A program made the translations under genes and the position numbers. 5,187 nucleotides of DNA, from positions 1-5,187 of the forward strand of contig JANQOH010000200.1 in the NCBI GenBank assembly GCA_028289725.1. The letters run 5' to 3'. Under the pieces are notes generated by a model. That model was not told where the DNA came from. It was given only the letters and a program-made list of their open reading frames with translations, and did no database searches. Every line of letters begins with the position of its first letter. The first letter of the stretch is position 1. Of the stretch, positions 1 through 5,187 are shown in pieces. The stretch comes from Alphaproteobacteria bacterium. GTDB lineage: Bacteria; Pseudomonadota; Alphaproteobacteria; UBA7887.

Positions 1-681
1 GTCGCGAGAAGCGTGGGCGACGGCGCCCATGTCGCGGCCATTGATGATTTCCTTCACGCCAACGCGGATCATTGGCTGGCGCGCGAAATCACGTTGTATT
101 GGAAACGTGTGCTCAAGCGGTTCGATCTGTCGTCGCGCAGCCTGATCGCTCTTGTGGAGCCCGGAAGTTGCTTTGTCGGCACCTTATTCGAACTCGTGCT
201 GGCCGCAGACCGGAGCTTCATGCTCGACGACGAGCCGGAGGAGGGCCCAGCACCCACCGTTTGCCTCACGTCGATGAATGTCGGTCCCATGGCGATGGCG
301 AATGGCCTCAGCCGGCTTGAAACACGGTTTCTGGGTGATCCCACCACATTGCAAAATGCACGTGATGCTCTCGGCGAACAACTCGATGCGGTGGCCGCTG
401 AGGATCTCGGTCTGGTCACGTTTATTCCGGACGGCATCGACTGGGATGACGAGGTTCGTCTTGCGATCGAAGAGCGCGCGAGTTTTTCACCGGACGCGTT
501 GACCGGCATGGAGGCGAGCCTACGCTTCGCCGGCCCGGAGACCATGGAGACGAAAATATTCGGCCGCTTGACCGCATGGCAGAATTGGATCTTCCAACGG
601 CCGAACGCGGTCGGCCCCCAAGGCGCGCTTACGCTGTACGGCAGCGGCCAGCGCAGTGATTTCGACCTCAAACGGGTGTGA
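1..681 (+). CDS. boxC: 2,3-epoxybenzoyl-CoA dihydrolase (benzoyl-CoA-dihydrodiol lyase), C-terminal part, 5' truncated by window
   Basis: The frame is open from base 1 to a TGA at 679-681, so 226 residues are visible and the start lies upstream. The family is roughly 550 residues long, so this is about the C-terminal 40 %. BoxC belongs to the crotonase (enoyl-CoA hydratase) superfamily. It converts 2,3-epoxybenzoyl-CoA and water to 3,4-didehydroadipyl-CoA semialdehyde and formate in the cytosol. Recognition rests on stretches I associate with BoxC: DHWLAREITLYWKRVLKRFD near fragment residues 23-42, EPGSCFVGTLFELVLAADRS near 53-72 (the crotonase-like glycine/EL segment), and a C-terminal block containing RLTAWQNWIFQRPNAVG followed by LTLYGSGQR. 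The GTG at 13 is an internal codon, not a start. boxB follows 18 bases downstream in the same frame and the two are almost certainly co-transcribed. No frameshift or internal stop is seen. Identity is confident from protein recognition plus the boxB neighbour. Confidence 0.93.
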   Translation, partial: VARSVGDGAHVAAIDDFLHANADHWLAREITLYWKRVLKRFDLSSRSLIALVEPGSCFVGTLFELVLAADRSFMLDDEPEEGPAPTVCLTSMNVGPMAMANGLSRLETRFLGDPTTLQNARDALGEQLDAVAAEDLGLVTFIPDGIDWDDEVRLAIEERASFSPDALTGMEASLRFAGPETMETKIFGRLTAWQNWIFQRPNAVGPQGALTLYGSGQRSDFDLKRV

Positions 682-683
682 AC

Positions 684-688
684 AAAGG
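684..688 (+). promoter_or_regulatory. Ribosome binding site of boxB
   Basis: AAAGG lies 11 bases before the ATG at 700, a rather long spacer. The start is fixed independently: a TAG stop (697-699) in the boxB frame sits directly against the ATG, and the boxC TGA (679-681) is in the same frame, so no in-frame upstream start exists. Confidence 0.5.
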
Positions 689-699
689 TTTTGAAATAG

Positions 700-2124
700 A
701 TGTCGATCGATTACTCCCAACGCATTCCGAACAACGTCAACCTGTCCGACAATAAGCGTCTGCAACGCGCTTTGGAGGCATGGCAGCCGCGCTATATCGA
801 TTGGTGGCGCGAACTTGGGCCGGATGGTTATCAAGACATCGATGTCTATTTGCGCACCGCCGTCAGTGTGGATACGGGTGGTTGGGCGCATTTCGATTAT
901 GTCAAAATGCCCGATTATCGCTGGGGCATTTTCCTGGCGGAACCGGAGCAGGACCGGCAAATCGGATTCGGCGAACACAAAGGTAAGCCAGTTTGGCAAG
1001 ACGTGCCCGGCGAATACCGTTCAACACTTCGCAGGCTCATCGTCACCCAAGGGGATACCGAACCGGCATCCGTCGAACAGCAGCGTCTTCTCGGCAAAAC
1101 CTGTCCGTCCATGTACGATCTGCGCAACCTGTTCCAGGTCAATGTCGAGGAAGGGCGTCATCTTTGGGCGATGGTGTATCTGCTGGATGCGCATTTTGGC
1201 CGCGACGGCCGCGAGGAGGCGGAGGAAATGCTCGACCGCCACTCGGGCGATCCGGACAAGCCGCGGATTCTTGGCGCCTTCAACGAAGCGACACCCGACT
1301 GGCTGTCCTTTTACATGTTCACTTATTTTACGGATCGCGACGGCAAGTATCAGCTCGCGTCGCTTGCGGAGTCCGCGTTCGACCCCTTGTCGCGCACCTG
1401 CCGCTTTATGCTGACCGAAGAAGCGCACCACATGTTTGTTGGCGAAACCGGCGTGGGGCGCGTCGTGCGGCGGACGTGCGAATTGATGAAAGAGCACGAC
1501 CTCGATGATCCCGCCGATGTGCGCGAGCATGGCGGCATCGATTTCGGTACATTGCAGCGCTACATCAACTTTCATTACAGCGTTTCGGCGGACCTGTTTG
1601 GGTCCGAGATCTCGACGAACGCCGCGAACTACTACACTGCGGGGCTTAAGGGCCGTTACCACGAAACACGGATCGACGACGACCATCTTTTGGCCGAAAA
1701 CGAGTTCGAATTGCAGAGTTTTGAAGATCGACGCCGCGTGGTTCTCAGGACCTCGGAGCTGACGGCGCTCAATCAAAGGCTGCGAGATGATTTCACCAAG
1801 GACTGTCAGCGCGGCTTGGATCGGTGGAACAAGATCATCGAAGAGCATGACCTTGACTATGAACTGCGCTTGCCGGACCAGGCTTTTCACCGGCAAATCG
1901 GCGCATTCTCGGAAGGGTGCTTTACGCCCGAAGGAACTTTGGTGAGCGATTCGATTTGGCGGCAAAACAAAGATAGCTGGCTACCGACCGAAGAAGATTT
2001 CGCGTTTGTCGCGTCGCTCATGAAACCGGTCACGGAGCCAGGCAAAATGGCCAACTGGATCGCGCCGCCGGCCCGCGGTATCAACGGCAACCCAGTCGAT
2101 TTCGAGTATGTGCGCTTGGCCTAG
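700..2124 (+). CDS. boxB: Benzoyl-CoA 2,3-epoxidase, di-iron oxygenase subunit BoxB
   Basis: This 474-residue protein is full length for BoxB. BoxB uses O2 and electrons from the NADPH-dependent reductase BoxA to convert benzoyl-CoA to 2,3-epoxybenzoyl-CoA in the cytosol, the oxygen-dependent step of the box pathway of benzoate degradation. The fold is a ferritin-like four-helix bundle with a carboxylate-bridged di-iron site. Candidate ligands are in the expected pattern: E121 (GDTEP), E151 and H154 (VEEGRHLW, an ExxH motif), D212 (YFTDRDGK) and E241 and H244 (LTEEAHHMF, the second ExxH). Other family stretches are FNEATPDWLSFYMFTYFTDRDGK (split here as FNEATPDWLSFYM and FTYFTDRDGK) and the C-terminal block APPARGINGNP. 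The ATG start gives MSIDYSQRIPNNVNL, as expected for the family. It follows boxC by 18 bases in an apparent operon, and boxA is not downstream. A convergent gene begins its stop 11 bases after the TAG. No truncation or missing ligand is seen. Confidence 0.96.
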   Translation: MSIDYSQRIPNNVNLSDNKRLQRALEAWQPRYIDWWRELGPDGYQDIDVYLRTAVSVDTGGWAHFDYVKMPDYRWGIFLAEPEQDRQIGFGEHKGKPVWQDVPGEYRSTLRRLIVTQGDTEPASVEQQRLLGKTCPSMYDLRNLFQVNVEEGRHLWAMVYLLDAHFGRDGREEAEEMLDRHSGDPDKPRILGAFNEATPDWLSFYMFTYFTDRDGKYQLASLAESAFDPLSRTCRFMLTEEAHHMFVGETGVGRVVRRTCELMKEHDLDDPADVREHGGIDFGTLQRYINFHYSVSADLFGSEISTNAANYYTAGLKGRYHETRIDDDHLLAENEFELQSFEDRRRVVLRTSELTALNQRLRDDFTKDCQRGLDRWNKIIEEHDLDYELRLPDQAFHRQIGAFSEGCFTPEGTLVSDSIWRQNKDSWLPTEEDFAFVASLMKPVTEPGKMANWIAPPARGINGNPVDFEYVRLA

Positions 2125-2130
2125 TCTTGC

Positions 2131-2150
2131 CGCGCTCAGGCGCGTGTTTT
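2131..2150 (+). terminator. Possible short intrinsic terminator after boxB
   Basis: CGCGC (2131-2135) and GCGCG (2140-2144) form a five-pair all-GC stem with a TCAG loop, followed by TGTTTT (2145-2150). It lies 6 bases after the boxB stop, where a terminator for boxCB is expected, and overlaps the stop codon of the convergent DUF3137 gene. The stem is short and the T-tract is interrupted, so it may be weak. Confidence 0.4.
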
Positions 2151-3119
2151 CAGCGTCAGGCCCAAAGTGTCGATGAGGTCGTAGATTAGCGAGATATCTT
2201 CGACGAGCGATGTGATGCGTTTGGGGTCGGCCGCGGTTTCGAAGACGGAGCCAGCCTCAAAACTGTCGGCGCGCAGGTCGAGGCTCAGCAGCAACCGGTC
2301 GCCATCGAACGCCAGGCGGAGTTTCGCCGAGCGGTATTTTTCGGCGAGCGCCAAGACACGCTCCATGAAGGTCGGCGTGAGCAAATAGCGCGCTTCGACT
2401 TGATCGGACGTGTAGACCTCGAAGGCTGATTCAAACCGCGGGTCCTCCAAATGCACGCGTTCGCCGGGCACCGCCAAGCCTTGGAACCAATTCAGGATCT
2501 TGCCGTGATCGCTGACGATCACGGTCCGCCCGTTGAATCTTTTGGGGAACGAAAACGCGCACAACAGGCCCTGGAACACGGTGCGATAGCTTGTCCGTTT
2601 TCCCGACCGTTGGCGTTTCTTCAATTTCGCGTCCGCCAGCTTGATCGAGACCTGATCGTGCCGGCCGGTGATGTGATCTTCCACGGTCGATCGGTCAAAA
2701 CCGGGCACCAAGCCAAGATCCGCGAACCAGGCGAGTGGGAAGCCGTTTGCGTGCGGGCTGTAGGCGAGGTCAAAAAAGCCGCACACTTTCTCGGCCAAAA
2801 AAACCTTCAGTTTGTGCTTTGACTTGGCGACGACCGACCAAGCCCAGGCAAACAATCCGACGGTGGCAACCAGCGGGATCCACGTCAGGTCGGTTTTCTC
2901 GTGTCCGAACCACGGTAAATCGACCAGTCCGGCGCCCGTGCCGAAAATCGCGCCCGTGATGGCCGCCGCGACGATGCCCAATCCGGCGATCGGCAAGGCC
3001 CGCCAAATAGAGGCGCGGCGCGCGGCCTCGAAATCGTCCATGTGACCGGCAATCTCGCGGTCGTAATAGGCGGCAAATCCCCTGAGGCGCGGATTTGTTT
3101 CCTCGAATTCGATCGCCAC
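2136..3119 (-). CDS. DUF3137 domain membrane protein of unknown function
   Basis: This 327-residue protein matches what I know of the DUF3137 family, whose biochemical role is not established. An N-terminal cytosolic stretch (residues 1-40) is followed by two probable membrane segments: about 42-63 (LPIAGLGIVAAAITGAIFG) and about 78-97 (DLTWIPLVATVGLFAWAW). A long soluble domain fills residues 100-327. The family signature is in FQGLLCAFSFPKRFNGRTVI (182-201) and especially VHLEDPRFESAFEVYTSDQV followed by EARYLLTPTFMERVLAL (222-258). Both membrane segments being N-terminal and the basic KSKHKLK after the second suggest the large domain is cytoplasmic; that is inference. The start is a GTG at 3119-3117, preceded by GAGGG four bases away, and no earlier in-frame ATG follows the lemA stop. 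It sits 14 bases downstream of lemA on the same strand, so the two are likely one transcript. It converges on boxB with an 11-base gap. Confidence 0.85.
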   Translation of the reverse strand: MAIEFEETNPRLRGFAAYYDREIAGHMDDFEAARRASIWRALPIAGLGIVAAAITGAIFGTGAGLVDLPWFGHEKTDLTWIPLVATVGLFAWAWSVVAKSKHKLKVFLAEKVCGFFDLAYSPHANGFPLAWFADLGLVPGFDRSTVEDHITGRHDQVSIKLADAKLKKRQRSGKRTSYRTVFQGLLCAFSFPKRFNGRTVIVSDHGKILNWFQGLAVPGERVHLEDPRFESAFEVYTSDQVEARYLLTPTFMERVLALAEKYRSAKLRLAFDGDRLLLSLDLRADSFEAGSVFETAADPKRITSLVEDISLIYDLIDTLGLTLKTRA

Positions 3120-3123
3120 GGAT

Positions 3124-3128
3124 CCCTC
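3124..3128 (-). promoter_or_regulatory. Ribosome binding site supporting the GTG start of the DUF3137 gene
   Basis: On the minus strand GAGGG (3128-3124) precedes the GTG at 3119 by four bases. It lies within the 14-base gap after the lemA TAG (3136-3134) and is the reason for choosing the non-ATG start. Confidence 0.55.
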
Positions 3129-3133
3129 AGATC

Positions 3134-3721
3134 CTACGCGTTGCCCAAATAGCTATCCGCATCGACCGGGGCGCGCACGGCGGTGTCTTCAAGCTCGAAA
3201 AAAGGCATGGCGCGGACATTGGCCCAATTGGCGATCAGGTTGCCCGGGAAGATTTGGATCGCGTTGTTCAAGCGCGTGACGGCGCTGTTGTAGAATCGCC
3301 GCGCCGCGGCAATATGCCCCTCCACCTCGCTATAGGTCTGCTGGGCGGTGATAATGGTCTCGCTCGATCGAAGTTCGGGATAATTCTCGGCCACGGCGAA
3401 AAGGCGCGCGAGCCCGGTCTGCAACGCCCCTTCGGCCGCCAAGTGCTTCGCGACATCTTCGGGCACATCCACGCGATAGCTGGCCTGCGCCTGGCTTCGC
3501 AGCGTGGTCAAACTATCGAGCAGCTCTTTTTCGTGCGCCATGAAGCGCCGCGCGAGCTTCAGCACGTTGGGCACCAGATCATGCCGCTTCCGCAGCTGCA
3601 CGTCGATCGACGACAGGGCTTCTTGTGCCCGATTCCGCCGCGTGATCAGGCTGATGTACCAGCCATAACCAATCACCACCAAGCCGACGACGATGATCGC
3701 GGCGATGCCAGATCCGGACAT
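3134..3721 (-). CDS. lemA: LemA family membrane-anchored protein
   Basis: This 195-residue protein has the normal LemA length and layout. LemA proteins have a single N-terminal membrane anchor and an antiparallel helical coiled-coil domain; their molecular function is unresolved. Residues 4-26 (GIAAIIVVGLVVIGYGWYIS and following) form the anchor with almost no N-terminal tail. Family signatures follow: SSIDVQLRKRHDLVPNVLKL (37-56), AHEKELLDSLTTLRSQA (62-78), AVAENYPELRSSETI (109-123), SEVEGHIAAARRFYNSAVTR (131-150), LNNAIQIFPGNLIAN (151-165), and a C-terminal MPFFELED (172-179). The ATG at 3721 has an excellent ribosome binding site. It is the first gene of a probable two-gene operon with the DUF3137 gene and is transcribed away from the alpha/beta hydrolase. 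The symbol reflects the family name. I cannot tell which of its functions, if any, applies here. Confidence 0.92.
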   Translation of the reverse strand: MSGSGIAAIIVVGLVVIGYGWYISLITRRNRAQEALSSIDVQLRKRHDLVPNVLKLARRFMAHEKELLDSLTTLRSQAQASYRVDVPEDVAKHLAAEGALQTGLARLFAVAENYPELRSSETIITAQQTYSEVEGHIAAARRFYNSAVTRLNNAIQIFPGNLIANWANVRAMPFFELEDTAVRAPVDADSYLGNA

Positions 3722-3725
3722 TTTT

Positions 3726-3730
3726 CCTCC
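3726..3730 (-). promoter_or_regulatory. Strong Shine-Dalgarno of lemA
   Basis: On the minus strand GGAGG (3730-3726) is followed by AAAA and the ATG at 3721, the strongest ribosome binding site in the window. It fixes the lemA start. Confidence 0.75.
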
Positions 3731-3755
3731 GGCTCAATCAGATAGGGAGATTTAC

Positions 3756-3761
3756 AATATA
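3756..3761 (-). promoter_or_regulatory. Candidate -10 element for lemA
   Basis: TATATT on the minus strand (3761-3756) lies in an AT-rich patch (TATATTGTAAAT) inside an otherwise GC-rich region, about 35 bases before the lemA ATG. No good -35 hexamer is visible 16-18 bases upstream, which would fit an activator-dependent promoter. The nested palindrome at 3785-3815 lies just upstream of it. This is inference from pattern only. Confidence 0.35.
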
Positions 3762-3784
3762 GCAGCGCCCAGCGTGCGGCACAT

Positions 3785-3815
3785 GGTGGGTGTGATAGCG
3801 ATTACACCGCCCACC
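3785..3815. repeat. Nested inverted repeat in the divergent intergenic region
   Basis: GGTGGG (3785-3790) pairs with CCCACC (3810-3815). Directly inside, TGTGAT (3791-3796) pairs with ATTACA (3801-3806) with one G-T mismatch, around an AGCG centre (3797-3800). CCG (3807-3809) is an unpaired bulge on the right side. The whole could be an operator for one or two dimeric regulators, or in RNA a 12-pair hairpin with G-U wobble. It lies between the two divergent candidate promoters. Confidence 0.6.
3791..3806. promoter_or_regulatory. CRP/FNR-family-like operator, TGTGA-N6-TTACA
   Basis: TGTGAtagcgaTTACA differs at one position from the well-known CRP consensus TGTGA-N6-TCACA. Its centre lies about 40 bases before the region where a hydrolase transcript would start if the candidate -10 at 3825-3830 is used, close to a class II activator position. 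Which regulator of the CRP/FNR superfamily would bind, and toward which gene, cannot be told from the sequence. Confidence 0.4.
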
Positions 3816-3824
3816 AATCTGGTC

Positions 3825-3830
3825 TAGACT
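3825..3830 (+). promoter_or_regulatory. Candidate -10 element for the alpha/beta hydrolase gene
   Basis: TAGACT (3825-3830) is the best -10-like hexamer before the hydrolase start. It overlaps an 8-base perfect palindrome, GTCTAGAC (3822-3829). The hexamer 17 bases upstream, TTACAC (3802-3807), is a poor -35 and overlaps the CRP-like site. A start near 3837-3840 would leave a leader of about 15-18 bases before the GTG. Weak evidence. Confidence 0.25.
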
Positions 3831-3840
3831 GCGCCCACTC

Positions 3841-3858
3841 ATGAGAGCGCCTTTGTGA
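3841..3858 (+). other. Possible five-codon leader ORF overlapping the hydrolase start
   Basis: ATG AGA GCG CCT TTG TGA encodes MRAPL and its TGA overlaps the hydrolase GTG by four bases (GTGA). Such overlaps can couple translation. No convincing ribosome binding site precedes the ATG, and the same bases supply the GAGAG that may serve the GTG start, so chance is the simpler reading. Confidence 0.15.
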
Positions 3859-4709
3859 CGGATCATCTGACGGACACCGAACTGACCGCGGAAGACATGA
3901 TGGTTTCCGCGGCCGGTCATCGTTTGCGCGCACGCTGGCTCGGCCCGCGTGGGGACCAGGCGCCGACCTTGGTTTTTCTGCACGAGGGCTTGGGCAGCAT
4001 CGGCCAGTGGCGCGATTTCCCGAGCGCACTCGCGACGGCGACCGGTTGCGGCGCGCTGATTTATGACCGATACGGCTATGGCGGCTCCGATGCATTGCCG
4101 CCGCCCTACGAACGCGCGGTTGATTTCATGCACACTGAAGCGCGCGAAGTATTACCGGCTGTTCTGGACGAGGCCGGCGTGCGCCAAGCCATCCTGGTCG
4201 GCCATTCGGACGGCGGATCGATTGCGTTGCTCGCGGCGGCGACCCTCGACACGCGGATTCGCGGCGTCATATCTGAAGCGGCACATGTGTTCGTCGAGCC
4301 CGAGTCGCTTGCCAGCATCGAAGAGGCCGTGATCGCCTACCGCGCCGGCGATTTGCGCGAAAAGCTCGCGCGGTACCATGGCGAGACGGTCGACAGCGCG
4401 TTTTACGGTTGGGCGAACACGTGGTTGAGGCCGGAGTTCGAAGCCTTTCATATCGAAGGCTATTTGCGCGCCATCACTTGTCCGGTGCTGGCAATCCAAG
4501 GCGAAGACGATGCTTACGGCACGCCCGCCCAGCTCGATATGATCAGGGCCGCGGTCGGCGGCCCGGTCGATGTCATGCTCATCGAAAATTGCGGCCATGC
4601 GCCGCATGTTGAAGCACAGGAACGTGTCTTGGCCGCGATGACGAATTTCGTGCGCGCCGTGCTCATGCCGATCGATGACGCACCACTGGCGCCTGGTAAC
4701 GATCCATAA
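3855..4709 (+). CDS. Alpha/beta-fold hydrolase, substrate unknown
   Basis: This 284-residue protein has the full alpha/beta hydrolase layout. The oxyanion-hole strand is LVFLHEGLGSIGQWRDFP (39-56), with DRYGYGGSD at 71-79. The nucleophile elbow is GHSDG with Ser118. The acid is in QGEDDAYGT (Asp218 or Asp219), and the base is His248 in ENCGHAPH. The triad is intact, so an active esterase, lactonase or thioesterase is expected. No signal peptide is seen, so it is probably cytosolic. The HEGLGS form of the oxyanion loop is one I associate with a hydrolase subgroup found near aromatic-degradation genes, but that memory is not firm. The chosen GTG has GAGAG seven bases upstream. ATG at 3900, with GGAAG six bases upstream, would remove 15 acidic residues and is a real alternative. 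An in-frame TAG at 3825 limits upstream extension. It diverges from lemA and converges on the nnrS-type gene. A link to boxCB is only suggested by proximity. Confidence 0.88.
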   Translation: MTDHLTDTELTAEDMMVSAAGHRLRARWLGPRGDQAPTLVFLHEGLGSIGQWRDFPSALATATGCGALIYDRYGYGGSDALPPPYERAVDFMHTEAREVLPAVLDEAGVRQAILVGHSDGGSIALLAAATLDTRIRGVISEAAHVFVEPESLASIEEAVIAYRAGDLREKLARYHGETVDSAFYGWANTWLRPEFEAFHIEGYLRAITCPVLAIQGEDDAYGTPAQLDMIRAAVGGPVDVMLIENCGHAPHVEAQERVLAAMTNFVRAVLMPIDDAPLAPGNDP

Positions 4710-4747
4710 AAGCAGTTAGCGAGCCAAGCACAGAGATCCGCCGCGAT

Positions 4748-5187
4748 TTAGCGCAATCGCAAAAAGATTGGTGCGTATCCGATCGCGAACAGGGCGAAGC
4801 CGGCGGACCAAGCCAATCCGGAGACGGTTAAGAGCGCGACATAATCGAACGGCAGGACGGGCGCGAGAACGCGAAGCGCCGCACCGCCGACCACCAGAAC
4901 ATAAAAGACAGAAGTCAAACGATCGGCAATGAGGGGCCGTCCGGAATGGCCGAGCGTTGCGCGGCTCATGACGGCGAGGGTCATCGTGCCAATCGCGCCG
5001 GCCGTCAAGGCATGCAATGCGGTCGACGCGTCGATCACCGCCGGCGAAGCAACGTGAAGGGCGGTCAGCATCATCCAGACCGGCAGCCACGCATAGCCAA
5101 CATGGAGGATGAGTACCAATGGTTCGCGGGCGGTCCGCCAGCCGCGCCAACGCAACAAGCGGAGCAGTATCAGGATGCTACCGAGCG
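4748..5187 (-). CDS. nnrS: NnrS family protein, C-terminal part, 5' truncated by window
   Basis: The frame is open from the right edge to a TAA at 4750-4748, giving 145 visible residues; the start lies beyond the window. NnrS proteins are about 400-residue polytopic inner-membrane proteins, reported to bind haem and copper and linked to nitric oxide metabolism and nitrosative-stress tolerance. The diagnostic stretch is HALTAGAIGTMTLAVMSRAT followed by LGHSGRPL, preceded by RWRGWRTAREPLVLILHVGY. Four membrane segments are visible: around PLVLILHVGYAWLPVWMMLT, ALHALTAGAIGTMTLAVMS, SVFYVLVVGGAALRVLAPVL and VALLTVSGLAWSAGFALFAI. Histidines in LHVGY, ALHAL and LGHSG are possible metal ligands by inference. 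The TTG at 5158 is internal, because the frame continues upstream without a stop as LGSILILLRLLR. It converges on the hydrolase gene with a 38-base gap (4710-4747), where I see no clear terminator. Confidence 0.9.
   Translation of the reverse strand, partial: LGSILILLRLLRWRGWRTAREPLVLILHVGYAWLPVWMMLTALHVASPAVIDASTALHALTAGAIGTMTLAVMSRATLGHSGRPLIADRLTSVFYVLVVGGAALRVLAPVLPFDYVALLTVSGLAWSAGFALFAIGYAPIFLRLR

Noticed and set aside
69..671. 200-codon minus-strand open frame inside boxC
   Set aside because: It is antisense to recognisable BoxC sequence, and its serine/arginine-rich composition is typical of a shadow frame.
682..699. Possible boxC-boxB fusion, because both genes share a reading frame
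   Set aside because: Two in-frame stops (TGA at 679 and TAG at 697) separate them, and boxB has its own ATG and ribosome binding site with the normal family N-terminus.
1021..1965. 314-codon open frame on the minus strand inside boxB
   Set aside because: It is fully antisense to a confidently identified gene with intact catalytic residues. Long antisense frames are common in GC-rich genes, and its translation resembles no family I recognise.
3095..3745. 216-codon plus-strand open frame across lemA
   Set aside because: It is antisense to lemA, which has clear family motifs and a strong ribosome binding site. The plus-strand translation is rich in arginine and glycine and looks like a shadow frame.
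4152..4607. 151-codon minus-strand open frame inside the hydrolase gene
   Set aside because: It is antisense to the region holding the hydrolase nucleophile, acid and histidine, and shows no recognisable domain.
4743..4760. Six-pair inverted repeat GCGATT/AATCGC around the NnrS stop codon, considered as a terminator
   Set aside because: The plus-strand hairpin is followed by A residues and the minus-strand hairpin by GGCGG, so neither direction has the T-tract an intrinsic terminator needs. The loop is six bases and the stem is not GC-rich.

Overview
The window is a compact, GC-rich (by eye about 60 %) chromosomal stretch. Gene content and protein style suggest a proteobacterium, most likely an alphaproteobacterium, but that is inference: there is no rRNA or tRNA to fix taxonomy. 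Six protein genes fill nearly all of it. The first and last run off the window edges. No gap exceeds about 135 bases. I see no RNA gene, CRISPR array, insertion sequence or sign of recent transfer.

Left third (1-2124, + strand): the 3' part of boxC followed by a complete boxB. These are two core enzymes of the aerobic, CoA-dependent 'box' pathway of benzoate degradation. BoxB is a di-iron epoxidase that makes 2,3-epoxybenzoyl-CoA. BoxC hydrolytically opens that ring, releasing formate and a semialdehyde CoA-thioester. The order is C then B, in the same reading frame, 18 bases apart. boxA, the reductase partner, does not follow boxB. A short GC hairpin with a T-rich tail may end the transcript just after boxB.

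Middle (2136-3721, - strand): a two-gene operon, lemA then a DUF3137 gene, 14 bases apart and convergent to boxB. Both encode small membrane-anchored proteins of unknown biochemical role that are commonly found as neighbours.

Right third: a 133-base divergent intergenic region (3722-3854) separates lemA from an alpha/beta hydrolase gene (+ strand, 3855-4709). It carries a CRP-like palindrome, TGTGA-N6-TTACA, nested inside a larger inverted repeat, plus candidate promoter elements for both directions. The hydrolase has an intact catalytic triad, and its substrate is not evident. Convergent to it, and cut by the right edge, is the C-terminal part of an NnrS family membrane protein linked to nitric oxide metabolism.

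Together the genes fit an organism that uses aromatic acids at low or fluctuating oxygen (box pathway) and meets nitric oxide (NnrS). Only boxC and boxB are clearly in one pathway. The rest may be ordinary neighbours. I did not find convincing evidence for an undescribed system. The items most worth checking are the nested palindrome in the divergent region and the LemA-DUF3137 pair.
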